Assembly (NCBI GenBank): GCA_963815135.1
Contig: CAWFFO010000011.1
Span: forward strand, 558,001-622,000
Direction of reading: 5' to 3'
Length of the DNA stretch: 64,000 nucleotides
Origin: CAIWTU01 sp963815135
Lineage (GTDB): Bacteria; Desulfobacterota; Desulfuromonadia; Geobacterales; Geobacteraceae
Position 1 is the stretch's first letter. Each line of letters begins with the position of its first letter. A program made the translations under genes and the position numbers. Below the pieces are notes generated by a model. That model was given only the letters and a program-made list of their open reading frames with translations. It was not told the origin of the DNA and did not search any database. Shown here in pieces: positions 17,959-26,224 of this stretch.

Positions 17959-17987
17959 TTGACTAATTTCAGTACATCATAAATAAT
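17959..17987 (+). promoter_or_regulatory. Candidate promoter of the Mla-type locus
   Basis: TTGACT at 17959-17964 is followed after 17 bases by AATAAT (17982-17987), about 40 bases upstream of the next gene. Confidence 0.45.
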
Positions 17988-18027
17988 ACCCGGCTGAATT
18001 TTTTGTATGATTTAAGGGGTCTTTATT

Positions 18028-19533
18028 ATGACCATAAAAGCTTTGACAGCTTTCCTCCTGATCCTTATTGCTGGGGCATCGCCGGTTATGGCCGCCCAGA
18101 CCGCCGATAAGCAAGAGAAAGGCGTCATATTTACCTTGTGGCCTCTGGTGGATTACCGTGAAAGTCCAAGGGAAGGCTACAGCAACCTGTCTATTTTGGG
18201 CCCACTTTTCAAATTTCAAAAGCGTGGTGATGACAAAGAGGTTGCAATACGCCCCTTTTTTTATAACTCTTCAAATCAAAGCGAAGGTACATCCAGTACG
18301 GACTATCTCTATCCCATCGCTTCTTCGGAACAGTCCCCCGAAGCAGAAACAACACAGGTCTTAAAACTCTACCAGAACAATGTTTTCAGGAAAGGTGAAG
18401 AGACAGAGCAGAAGGATAAGATGCTCTTTCCTTTCTACATAAGTGGCAGATCGGAAAAATACGGACCTTATGTTTCCGTTTTCCCCTTCTATGGAGATCT
18501 TTATCAAAGATTCTGGAAGGATGAATATCACTTTGTTATGTTTCCTATATACAGCAGGACGGTAAAAAAGGGTACGACAACTCGAAATTATCTCTATCCG
18601 CTTGTCTCTACCATCGAGGGAGATAAGGAAAGCGGCTTCCAGGTCTGGCCCATTTACGGCCAGTCTTCAAAAGAGGGCGTATATAGGAAACGTTTCGCCA
18701 TCTGGCCGATTTTTTTTGATGAGGACTTAGCTCTGAATACCGAAAATCCCACAAAAAAACTCTTTATCCTGCCGTTTTATACTTCGCTCGAATCTCCCGC
18801 CAGGACAGAAAAGCATTACATGTGGCCATTCTTTGGTCATGCCGAAGATAAAACAAAAAAAAGCGAGGAGAATGATTATTTCTGGCCCTTTTTTGTCACT
18901 ATCAAAGGGGAAACGAGAACGCTCAACCGCTTCATCCCTTTTTACAGCGAAGATAAACGCAAGGACAGTGTGAAATACTGGTACTTATGGCCCCTCTACA
19001 GTCATGAAAAGCTGGAGACGGAAAGCTTCGACCAGGAGCGTGACAGAGTTCTTTACTTTCTCTACTCTGATAACACGGAAACCTGGCCTGTTGACGGAAA
19101 AAGCAATCATAAAGTGGCTTTCTGGCCTTTGTTCATGTACAAAAAAGATTATAAAGGGATAAAAAGTTTCTCTTTTCCGGCCCCGGTGGAGCCCATTGTG
19201 GACAGAGAGGGGATCGACAGGAGTTGGGCTCCGCTTTGGCGTATATATGTCCAGAAGTGGAATAATGACGAATCGGCTGTATCATTTCTCTGGAACCTCT
19301 ATTGGCACGATTACCGCGATGGAGACCTCGCCTTTGAGCTATTCCCGCTGGTTTCATATCGCTCGGAGAAACAGGTCAGAGATTTCAGATTCTTAAAAGG
19401 TCTGATCCGCTACCAGAGGCATAATGTTAAAAAGAAATTGAGTTTTTTTTGGCTTCCGTTCGGTATTACCTGGGGGAAGCAGGATTTCAATAGCGCGGAG
19501 GGTGGTCAGATGGATTCGAGGGGTAAACAGTGA
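18028..19533 (+). CDS. Exported WPF-repeat protein of the Mla-type locus, function unknown
   Basis: I do not recognise a named family. The 501-residue protein starts with a clear signal peptide (MTIKALTAFLLILIAGASPV, then MAAQ), so it is exported. The rest is built of about eighteen copies of a short [WFYL]-P-[FIL]-[YFV] motif, such as WPLV, FPFY, WPIY, WPFF and IPFY, spaced some 15-40 residues apart and linked by charged segments. It is rich in Trp, Phe and Tyr and has few cysteines. The alternating pattern suggests repeated beta-strands, as in an outer-membrane barrel or a periplasmic beta-structure; that is inference. Its stop overlaps the start of the mlaE-like permease by 4 bases (GTGA), so it is translated together with it and probably takes part in lipid trafficking across the envelope. 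Confidence 0.75.
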   Translation: MTIKALTAFLLILIAGASPVMAAQTADKQEKGVIFTLWPLVDYRESPREGYSNLSILGPLFKFQKRGDDKEVAIRPFFYNSSNQSEGTSSTDYLYPIASSEQSPEAETTQVLKLYQNNVFRKGEETEQKDKMLFPFYISGRSEKYGPYVSVFPFYGDLYQRFWKDEYHFVMFPIYSRTVKKGTTTRNYLYPLVSTIEGDKESGFQVWPIYGQSSKEGVYRKRFAIWPIFFDEDLALNTENPTKKLFILPFYTSLESPARTEKHYMWPFFGHAEDKTKKSEENDYFWPFFVTIKGETRTLNRFIPFYSEDKRKDSVKYWYLWPLYSHEKLETESFDQERDRVLYFLYSDNTETWPVDGKSNHKVAFWPLFMYKKDYKGIKSFSFPAPVEPIVDREGIDRSWAPLWRIYVQKWNNDESAVSFLWNLYWHDYRDGDLAFELFPLVSYRSEKQVRDFRFLKGLIRYQRHNVKKKLSFFWLPFGITWGKQDFNSAEGGQMDSRGKQ

Positions 19534-20306
19534 ACGGAACCTTTGAAAGGATCGGCAAAAGTCTGCTGGATTTCGTTCAAATTGTAGGGGAGATGCTCAA
19601 GCTCCTTTGGCAGACGGTGTATTTTTTTAGAGAGGCACCAAGAAATCTGCAGAGTATTTTTGCACAGATGGTGATAATCGGATATGAAACATTGCCTGTG
19701 GCTTCGGTAATGGGCTTTTTCGTAGGGATGGTTCTGGCCCTTCAGACCGGAGCGGAACTACAGAAATACGGAACCCAGAATATCATAGGAGCGATAGTAG
19801 GGCTTTCTATGGTCAGAGAGTTGGGCCCGGTTATGACCAGTTTTCTCGTGGCTGGTCGCGTCGGCTCAGCCATGGCAGCCGAGATCGGTGTAATGAAGGT
19901 ATACGAGGAAATCGATGCTCTGAAAACACTGGATATAAATCCGGTACGCTATCTTTCCATGCCTCGTTTTATTGCCTGCCTGGTCTGCGTTCCCGCCCTA
20001 GTCATTTATGCGGACCTTGTGGGAATGGCCGGCGGTGCACTCATCAGTCATCTTCATCCAAAGATTTTCATATCATACTCGACATATTTCGACAGCCTCA
20101 AAACGGCTCTGAAAATCAGAGAAATCGGAGACGGACTGATAAAAGCTACCGTTTTCGGCGGTATTATTGCGCAGGTAGCCTGTTATGTCGGTTTTAAAAC
20201 ATCAGGTGGTGCCCGGGGGATAGGGAAGTCAACAACCCGGTCTGTGGTTCTCTCTTTCATGATGATATTGGCAGCTGATTACTTTTTGACAAGAATACTC
20301 ATGTGA
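19530..20306 (+). CDS. mlaE: MlaE-family ABC transporter permease
   Basis: This 258-residue inner-membrane permease has the MlaE hallmark VRELGPVMTSFLVAGRVGSA followed by MAAEIGVMKVYEEIDALKTL, and about five to six hydrophobic segments (for example PVASVMGFFVGMVLALQTG). MlaE dimers, with ATPase MlaF and MCE protein MlaD, move phospholipids between inner membrane and periplasm. Here the overlapping upstream gene is the WPF-repeat protein and the downstream gene is the MCE protein. No ATPase gene is seen beside it, so MlaF must be encoded elsewhere. Confidence 0.93.
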   Translation: MNGTFERIGKSLLDFVQIVGEMLKLLWQTVYFFREAPRNLQSIFAQMVIIGYETLPVASVMGFFVGMVLALQTGAELQKYGTQNIIGAIVGLSMVRELGPVMTSFLVAGRVGSAMAAEIGVMKVYEEIDALKTLDINPVRYLSMPRFIACLVCVPALVIYADLVGMAGGALISHLHPKIFISYSTYFDSLKTALKIREIGDGLIKATVFGGIIAQVACYVGFKTSGGARGIGKSTTRSVVLSFMMILAADYFLTRILM

Positions 20307-20407
20307 CAGATGAGGTTATGTACGAGATGACAAGGTATTGGAATAACTAATTATTAACTGCTAGTGCAGTATCGGGTTTATGCAATTCTGACAGGAGGAC
20401 TTCATAA

Positions 20408-21457
20408 ATGGCTTTTTCAACGGAAAAAAAGGTGGGTTTCTTTTTCATAATCGCCCTTTTGATTTTTGCGGTAATGATGGAAGTCGGCGAAAGATGGAAT
20501 CCCTTTGAGAAAAAAAACAGTTACAAGACTTATTTGTCCACCGTCACCGGTCTTAAAATTGGGGATTCAGTCCGGCTTGCTGGTGTTGATGTGGGAAAGA
20601 TTACTGACATAAAGGTCCTCGAAAACAAGGTTGAGATAGATTTCGAGGTGCAACGGGGCACAAAAGTTAAAACAGATACTGTGGCGGGTCTTCGTATGAC
20701 TAATCTTCTAGGGGGGCAATTTCTCGGGCTCTCTTTCGGTTCACCGCAAGCTCCATTGCTTCCCGATGGAGGTGTCGTGGCCGGTAGAGACAAGGTAAAT
20801 ATAGACCAAATAGTAGACAATTTGGGTGAGGTTACCAAAGACGCCAAAGTCCTGATAACAGATCTGGACAGAAACCAGAATGAGGTGATGGGAAAAATCA
20901 CTGCAATGCTTGATGAAAATCGTGCAAATCTGCATAACACTATCGCAAACCTGGACAGCATAACCACCAAATTCGACCGTGGTCAGGGTTCTCTGGCGTT
21001 GCTGCTCAATGATAAAACACTCTATAACAATACCAATGCAACAACCGCAAATCTGCGGAACATTACGGACAAGATCAATAAGGGTGAAGGAACCATCGGC
21101 AAACTGGTAAATGATGATGCCTTCTATAACGATGCAAAAAGCGCGATGACCAAAATTAATGACAGCATGAAGGATGTGAAGGAAATCGTTGCCAAGATCA
21201 ACAGCGGCAAAGGAAGCATGGGTAAACTTGTCAATGATGACGCTCTTTACAACAATTTCAATGATGCATCGAAAAATATCAAGGAGATTACCCAGAAGAT
21301 CAACAGCGGCCAGGGTACAATCGGCAAACTGGTCAATGACGACAAGTTATACCGTGATGCAACTGCTACACTCAAAAAGACGGAAAAAGCAGTAGAAGGA
21401 CTCAGTGACAGTGGGCCTATATCGGTTCTGGGAAGTGTAGTGGGAACTCTTTTCTAG
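20408..21457 (+). CDS. mlaD: MCE-domain (MlaD-like) lipid-binding protein with C-terminal repeats
   Basis: The 349-residue protein has one N-terminal membrane anchor (VGFFFIIALLIFAVMMEVG), one MCE domain (about residues 38-115: YKTYLSTVTGLKIGDSVRLA, GVDVGKITDI, LLGGQFLGLSFG), then a helical tail. The tail holds four copies of a G-x-G-[ST]-x-G-K-L-[VL]-N-D-[DK]-x-[LF]-Y unit (GEGTIGKLVNDDAFY, GKGSMGKLVNDDALY, GQGTIGKLVNDDKLY and a more divergent first copy), about 40 residues apart. MCE proteins form hexameric rings that pass lipids through the periplasm. Start ATG follows an AGGAGG site. Confidence 0.92.
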   Translation: MAFSTEKKVGFFFIIALLIFAVMMEVGERWNPFEKKNSYKTYLSTVTGLKIGDSVRLAGVDVGKITDIKVLENKVEIDFEVQRGTKVKTDTVAGLRMTNLLGGQFLGLSFGSPQAPLLPDGGVVAGRDKVNIDQIVDNLGEVTKDAKVLITDLDRNQNEVMGKITAMLDENRANLHNTIANLDSITTKFDRGQGSLALLLNDKTLYNNTNATTANLRNITDKINKGEGTIGKLVNDDAFYNDAKSAMTKINDSMKDVKEIVAKINSGKGSMGKLVNDDALYNNFNDASKNIKEITQKINSGQGTIGKLVNDDKLYRDATATLKKTEKAVEGLSDSGPISVLGSVVGTLF

Positions 21458-21497
21458 ATTTCTGTCAACCGCGTGTATGCAGTCTATGTTTAAAAAC

Positions 21498-21532
21498 GAT
21501 GGCGCGGGTTTACCGCGCCATTTCTATTTTTT
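21498..21532 (+). terminator. Terminator after mlaD
   Basis: ATGGCGCGG and CCGCGCCAT form a 9-bp stem with a GTTTA-type loop followed by a T-rich tract, ending the Mla-type transcription unit. Confidence 0.82.
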
Positions 21533-21645
21533 AACGATTGGATTTCTGGCCTTATGCGGCATGTATTGTCCGGGTCCGATGACTATTTGCGTGTGAAGGT
21601 CGACTATGATCGGTCGATTGATGAATATATTAACCGGGGAAGATT

Positions 21646-22512
21646 ATGAATGAATTGATGCACCTTGTTGTTGGAACCGTTCTGATGCGTCCTTACGTAT
21701 TTGCATTTCTGGTTGTGTATCTGGTGGCTGCCATCCTGCATATCGGGTGGCGGAAAACCTTATGTTTCACCGTTGTTGGCTACCTTATCGCTTTTTTATC
21801 CGAATACAGTTCGATAAATAACGGTTTCCCTTACGGCTGGTATTATTACATAGAGACCACTCGGCAAAATGAACTCTGGATTGCAGGTGTGCCTTTCTTT
21901 GATTCTATTTCATATGTGTTTCTTGCATATTGCAGTTACGCGACAGCGCTGCTTGTTGTTTCGCCAGTAAAAGCATGGCGCTGGAATTTTGTCACTTTGG
22001 AGACCAGACGTATCCGCAAGTCTTTTTCTGTATTGTTTCTCGGGTCTTTATTCCAGGTTTTTCTGGACATCATTATCGACCCTGTGGCGCTGCAGGGAGA
22101 CCGCTGGTTTCTCGGTCGGATTTACGGCTACAAGGAAACCGGCCTGCATTTTGGCATACCGCTGTCAAATTACGTGGGCTGGTGGGTGGTAAGCTTTTTT
22201 CTCATACTGGCCCTTCAAATAATCGATGCTGTTATCGGAAAAAAATCTGCGAAAACCTCGGGCATGAAATCCATTCCATTCAGATCTCTTTACGGTCCTG
22301 CACTTTACTTGTCTGTAATCATATTCAACCTTGCAGTAACAATTCTTATTGGAGAGCATTTGATGGCTCTTACCGGTATCTTGATTTTTACCCTGCCGAT
22401 AGCCATCGTTGCGGTTCTACTTATCAGGCGAACTAACCACTATAGCAGAGAGGAATTGGCCGAGCATCTGAAAGACTACCCGCATTCGCCGGTTTCCGGA
22501 AGAAAGGTTTGA
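21646..22512 (+). CDS. CruF-like carotenoid biosynthesis membrane protein (COG2324)
   Basis: The 288-residue protein has about seven hydrophobic segments and the conserved blocks of the DUF422/CruF family: EYSSINNGFPYGWYYY, GVPFFDSISYVFLAY, and LDIIIDPVALQGDRWFLGRI. Named members hydrate carotenoid ends (CruF, bisanhydrobacterioruberin hydratase), but many bacterial members are uncharacterised. It converges on the hopanoid-type gene next to it; a role on C30-C40 isoprenoid lipids is plausible and unproven. Confidence 0.75.
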   Translation: MNELMHLVVGTVLMRPYVFAFLVVYLVAAILHIGWRKTLCFTVVGYLIAFLSEYSSINNGFPYGWYYYIETTRQNELWIAGVPFFDSISYVFLAYCSYATALLVVSPVKAWRWNFVTLETRRIRKSFSVLFLGSLFQVFLDIIIDPVALQGDRWFLGRIYGYKETGLHFGIPLSNYVGWWVVSFFLILALQIIDAVIGKKSAKTSGMKSIPFRSLYGPALYLSVIIFNLAVTILIGEHLMALTGILIFTLPIAIVAVLLIRRTNHYSREELAEHLKDYPHSPVSGRKV

Positions 22513-22526
22513 AGCAGGAAGTTCAA

Positions 22527-23351
22527 TCAGCAGGAATTACGAGGCGTTAACCCGGTTAATAGATCCGAAGGTGAATTGGACATTTCTTCGCTGTTCAGCA
22601 GGGTGTCTAATGCAAATGCCAGATTTCTGCCGGCGATTCTCGCGTTTATTGCCAACCTGAGCAATTGGGGAAGTATGCGGGGGGTCCTGGCAATTGACAA
22701 AAGTATCCTGCCTGTTTTAATGTTCATTTCGCTATCCGTGAACTGGTCGATACTGAATTGAAGCTCCTCATCCGCGGCGTCGCTGATGGCGCGGATTGCC
22801 AGACAAGGCACTTGTTCCTGCCCCGCTATTCGAGCGATGGCCCAGGTTTCCATGTCCAGTACCGGGTTTGACATATCAGTGGGCAGCATCTTCCTCAGCA
22901 CTTTCTTATTCAGAATCATGTCTGAAGTGATAAAGTCGGATTGAAAGACATTGCACCCGAATTTTTTGCAGCTTTCTCCCATAATCCTCTTTGCCTTCGA
23001 GGGATCTGGAAATTCAATGGTTTCCCCGAAATTGAATTTGTTTTCCCTGTATAGAATACTTCTAACCGCAACTGCCAGATCACCGGCACATAGCCCCTTA
23101 TTCACCGCCCCACCGAATCCTATAGAAATGAGCAAGTCAGGTTGTATCGATTTTATCAGCTCACCCGCAGCCTTTTCCGCACGCCCGGAACCAATGCCAC
23201 ATTCAATTAGGCTGCAGTGATTTCCTGCTAGAGAGAACTGATAAAGTGGAAATCCGTGCAGTGTCGTTTTATCGTGTTTCCCCACTAGTTTGAGAAAGGG
23301 TCTGATCTCGTTTGGCATGGCAGCAACCAGGCCGATTGTTCTGCTGGCCAT
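22527..23351 (-). CDS. hpnG: Hopanoid-associated nucleosidase/phosphorylase (HpnG-like)
   Basis: The 274-residue protein belongs to the nucleoside phosphorylase/MTAN superfamily: N-terminal LVAAMPNEIRPF, then ECGIGSGRAEKAAGELI, LISIGFGGAVN, VLDMETWAIARIAG (the ME of the ribose-binding motif) and AIRAISDAADEE with the catalytic Asp. In hopanoid clusters HpnG removes adenine from adenosylhopane. I start at 23351 behind AAAGGA; a longer form from 23408 is possible but has a weaker site. Its gene is divergent from hpnJ, which supports the hopanoid assignment over a general MTA/SAH nucleosidase. Confidence 0.78.
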   Translation of the reverse strand: MASRTIGLVAAMPNEIRPFLKLVGKHDKTTLHGFPLYQFSLAGNHCSLIECGIGSGRAEKAAGELIKSIQPDLLISIGFGGAVNKGLCAGDLAVAVRSILYRENKFNFGETIEFPDPSKAKRIMGESCKKFGCNVFQSDFITSDMILNKKVLRKMLPTDMSNPVLDMETWAIARIAGQEQVPCLAIRAISDAADEELQFSIDQFTDSEMNIKTGRILLSIARTPRILPQLLRLAINARIAGRNLAFALDTLLNSEEMSNSPSDLLTGLTPRNSC

Positions 23352-23441
23352 ATCGGTCCTTTCAACGCAAAGTTCTGGAAATGTATCAGATAAAGTCAGT
23401 TTATTCAATTCATAAGCAGAAGTGGAGGGGGGTCTTTAATC

Positions 23442-23470
23442 TTGACAAAAAAGGCGCCCGCCTATATCGT
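23442..23470 (+). promoter_or_regulatory. Promoter of the hpnJ-hpnK operon
   Basis: TTGACA (23442-23447), a 17-base spacer and TATCGT (23465-23470) lie about 45 bases before hpnJ in the divergent intergenic region. Confidence 0.65.
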
Positions 23471-23515
23471 ATCAGGTTGATTTACATATCACGAACAGTA
23501 CTACAGGAGTGCCGG

Positions 23516-24937
23516 ATGAAACCTTTGTTTTTAAATCCCCCGACCTTTGAAGACTTTGACGGCGGCGCCGGAGCCCGTTACCAGGCCTCCCGCGAGGTTA
23601 CCTCTTTCTGGTATCCGACGTGGCTCTGTTTCCCGGCCGGAATGATCGAGGGAAGCCGGGTCGTAGATGCACCGGTGCAGAGGCTGACCCTCGACGATTG
23701 TCTGGAGATAGCCCGAAATTATGATATGGTGGTGATGTACACCTCCACCCCTACACTCAATATAGATATAGAAACGGCCCGAAGGATCAAAGAGCAGAAA
23801 CCTTCCACAATTACAGTATTTACCGGCCCGCATGTAACGGTCCTTCCCGAAGAATCGCTCAAAGCCGCCAAAGGGGCGGTTGATGTGGTCTGTCGCGGCG
23901 AATTCGATTATACAGTCAAGGAACTTGCTGAAGGAAAACCATGGAGTGAAATAGATGGAATCAGTTTTGTCAAGGAAGGGAACGTAACACATACCGGCGA
24001 GCGTGCTCCGATTGAGGATCTTGACGCGCTGCCCTTCGCCAGTCAGGTTTACCTGCGCGATCTGCCGGTAAATGAATATATTATACCCCACTTCCTCCAT
24101 CCGTACGTATCCATTTATTCAAGCCGCGGCTGTCCTTCCAAATGTATATATTGTCTCTGGCCGCAGACGTTTTCAGGCAGAAAGATGCGTACCCGTAGCC
24201 CTGAGAATGTCTATCAGGAAGTAAAGTGGATCATGGAAAATATACCCGGTATACGGGAGATATCCTTCGATGACGATACGTTTACCGCAAACAGGGAACA
24301 TGCACGTGCCGTAGCGGAGAAAATCAAGCCGCTTGGAATATCCTGGACCATCAATGCCAGGGCCAACTGCGATTATGAAACGCTTCGCATCATGAGAGAG
24401 GCCGGATTGAGACATGTTGTTGTGGGGTTTGAAAGCGGCAATGACCAGATACTCAAAAACATAAAAAAAGGTGTTACTAAGGCTGAGGCCATCGAGTTTA
24501 CCCGCAATTGCAAAAAACTGGGGCTATCCGTTCACGGAGCCTTCGTCATGGGACTTCCGGGAGAAACAAGGGAGACGATAAAAGAAACCATCGAGTTTGC
24601 CAAGTGTCTTGATCTCAATTCAATACAGGCTTCACTGGCTTCTCCCTACCCGGGGACGGAGTTTTACGACTTGTGCAAAAAAGAGGGATGGATCGCTTCG
24701 GATGACTTCATCGACGAGACCGGTCACCAGACCTGCGTCATTAACTATCCCCACCTGACCAACAAGGAAATTTTCGATGCAGTGGAAACCATATACAACA
24801 AATTTTATTTCCGACCGAAATATATCTTCCGCAGTATCGTCAAAATGATAAGCAACGGCGAAGAGCGAAAAAAGATGCTGAAGGAAGGCAGACAGTATAT
24901 GGCATACATGAAAAAACGCAAGCAGGCGCAGGGCTAG
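23516..24937 (+). CDS. hpnJ: Hopanoid biosynthesis radical SAM protein HpnJ
   Basis: The 473-residue protein has an N-terminal B12-binding-like domain (residues about 1-160) followed by a radical SAM domain with CPSKCIYC (Cys 206, 210, 213). The start KPLFLNPPTFEDFDGGAGAR and the long match around TSFWYPTWLCFPAGMIEGSR are typical of HpnJ. In Burkholderia HpnJ is required to convert the glucosaminyl group of bacteriohopanetetrol to the cyclitol ether. AGGAG is found at 23505-23509, so the ATG at 23516 is the start; the open frame extends upstream without a ribosome binding site. hpnK follows directly. Confidence 0.92.
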   Translation: MKPLFLNPPTFEDFDGGAGARYQASREVTSFWYPTWLCFPAGMIEGSRVVDAPVQRLTLDDCLEIARNYDMVVMYTSTPTLNIDIETARRIKEQKPSTITVFTGPHVTVLPEESLKAAKGAVDVVCRGEFDYTVKELAEGKPWSEIDGISFVKEGNVTHTGERAPIEDLDALPFASQVYLRDLPVNEYIIPHFLHPYVSIYSSRGCPSKCIYCLWPQTFSGRKMRTRSPENVYQEVKWIMENIPGIREISFDDDTFTANREHARAVAEKIKPLGISWTINARANCDYETLRIMREAGLRHVVVGFESGNDQILKNIKKGVTKAEAIEFTRNCKKLGLSVHGAFVMGLPGETRETIKETIEFAKCLDLNSIQASLASPYPGTEFYDLCKKEGWIASDDFIDETGHQTCVINYPHLTNKEIFDAVETIYNKFYFRPKYIFRSIVKMISNGEERKKMLKEGRQYMAYMKKRKQAQG

Positions 24938-24965
24938 CCCACATCGGGTTTCTGCAATTCCGGAT

Positions 24966-25847
24966 ATGAAAGAACTGATAATAAACGCAGATGACTTCGG
25001 TCTCTCCGAAGGTGCCAACAAGGCAATTATGCGCGCCTACAGTGATGGTGTCCTTACCAGCGCTTCGCTCATGGTCGGTGGTTCTGCAGTTGAACAGGCT
25101 GTATCCTTCGCACGTGAGAACCTGGGGCTCCAGGTCGGACTTCACCTTACACTGGTACATGGAAGCTCAGTGCTTTCCTCGGATGTCATTCCGGGACTTG
25201 TAGATGAAAGGGGTAATTTCACCGATAGTCCGGTAAATGCCGGGATGCGTTATTTCTTCGAAAAAAAATTGAGGCAGGAACTCCACCGGGAAATAGAGGC
25301 ACAAATTCTTGAATTTCTGGCTACCGGAGTCAATCTCTCGCACATCGACGGCCATCTCAATATACATATGCATCCGGTTGTTTTCGATATTTTGATGGAG
25401 TTGATGCCGAAATACGGAATAACAACTTTCAGGTTGACCAGAGAAAATTTGTTTGCAGATCTTGTTGCGAGCAGGCGGAGGTTCGTAGGGAAGGTGCTTG
25501 ATGCCTTCATCTTCTCTAATCTCGCCCGTCACTGCAGACCCAGCCTTGATCAAATAGGCATTTCATATGCCGGCGAAGTGAAAGGCCTTCTGAATTCAGG
25601 CCACATGACCGAAGAGTATTTGCTGACGCTTCTTGATGGCCTTGGAGAGGGAACAACGGAAATATATTTCCATCCAGGTTGTTACCCATGTGACGAATTG
25701 AACAGACGAATGCCCGATTACTTGCACGAATATGAATTGATGGCGTTGACGAGTAAGGTGGTGAAGGAAAAGTTGAAGTCTCTCGGTATCAGGCTGAGAA
25801 ACTACAGGGGAGAGGAAAAAAGGCTATGCTTAAGACGGTTATCGTGA
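24966..25847 (+). CDS. hpnK: Hopanoid biosynthesis deacetylase HpnK (YdjC family)
   Basis: The 293-residue protein starts KELIINADDFGLSEGANKAI, the metal-binding ADDFG motif of YdjC-type carbohydrate deacetylases, and has VGLHLTLVHG and SHIDGHLNIHMHP with metal-binding histidines. HpnK removes the acetyl group from N-acetylglucosaminyl bacteriohopanetetrol before HpnJ acts. It lies 28 bases after hpnJ and overlaps the next gene by 22 bases. HpnI (the glycosyltransferase) and the squalene-hopene cyclase are not in this window. Confidence 0.92.
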   Translation: MKELIINADDFGLSEGANKAIMRAYSDGVLTSASLMVGGSAVEQAVSFARENLGLQVGLHLTLVHGSSVLSSDVIPGLVDERGNFTDSPVNAGMRYFFEKKLRQELHREIEAQILEFLATGVNLSHIDGHLNIHMHPVVFDILMELMPKYGITTFRLTRENLFADLVASRRRFVGKVLDAFIFSNLARHCRPSLDQIGISYAGEVKGLLNSGHMTEEYLLTLLDGLGEGTTEIYFHPGCYPCDELNRRMPDYLHEYELMALTSKVVKEKLKSLGIRLRNYRGEEKRLCLRRLS

Positions 25848-26206
25848 TGCTTATGGCAGTTACCGCGGGTACCGTAGGTGATATTCTACTGACAAAAGGA
25901 ATGAAGGAACTTGGGGATGTTTCAGCCATGAGCCTCAAAGGCATCTTCAATGCGGCTTTCCAGGCACTGACCAGCCCGAAGCTGATTATGGGCACGGCAA
26001 TGCTTGCAGTGTTCTTTTTTTTGTGGCTGGCCGTTCTTTCCTGGGAAGACTTGTCGGTTGCCCTCCCCATGCAGGCACTGAATTATGTGCTGGTAGCTTT
26101 CTTGTCGCAGTATTATCTGCATGAAGCGGTTACCCCACTGCGGTGGGCGGGTACCATTCTTGTATGTATCGGCGTTGTTTTGATTACAAAGAGCAGTGGG
26201 GCCTGA
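25826..26206 (+). CDS. Small DMT/EamA-type membrane protein in the hopanoid operon
   Basis: The 126-residue protein has four hydrophobic helices and the architecture of a small (SMR/half-EamA) drug/metabolite transporter; the C-terminal segment PLRWAGTILVCIGVVLITKS is typical of the superfamily. It overlaps the end of hpnK by 22 bases, so it is translated with it. A role in moving a hopanoid or its sugar-modified intermediate is inference from position. It would work as a dimer, as four-helix members do. Confidence 0.75.
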   Translation: MLKTVIVMLMAVTAGTVGDILLTKGMKELGDVSAMSLKGIFNAAFQALTSPKLIMGTAMLAVFFFLWLAVLSWEDLSVALPMQALNYVLVAFLSQYYLHEAVTPLRWAGTILVCIGVVLITKSSGA

Positions 26207-26224
26207 CCCAAAGCGGGAGAGTAG

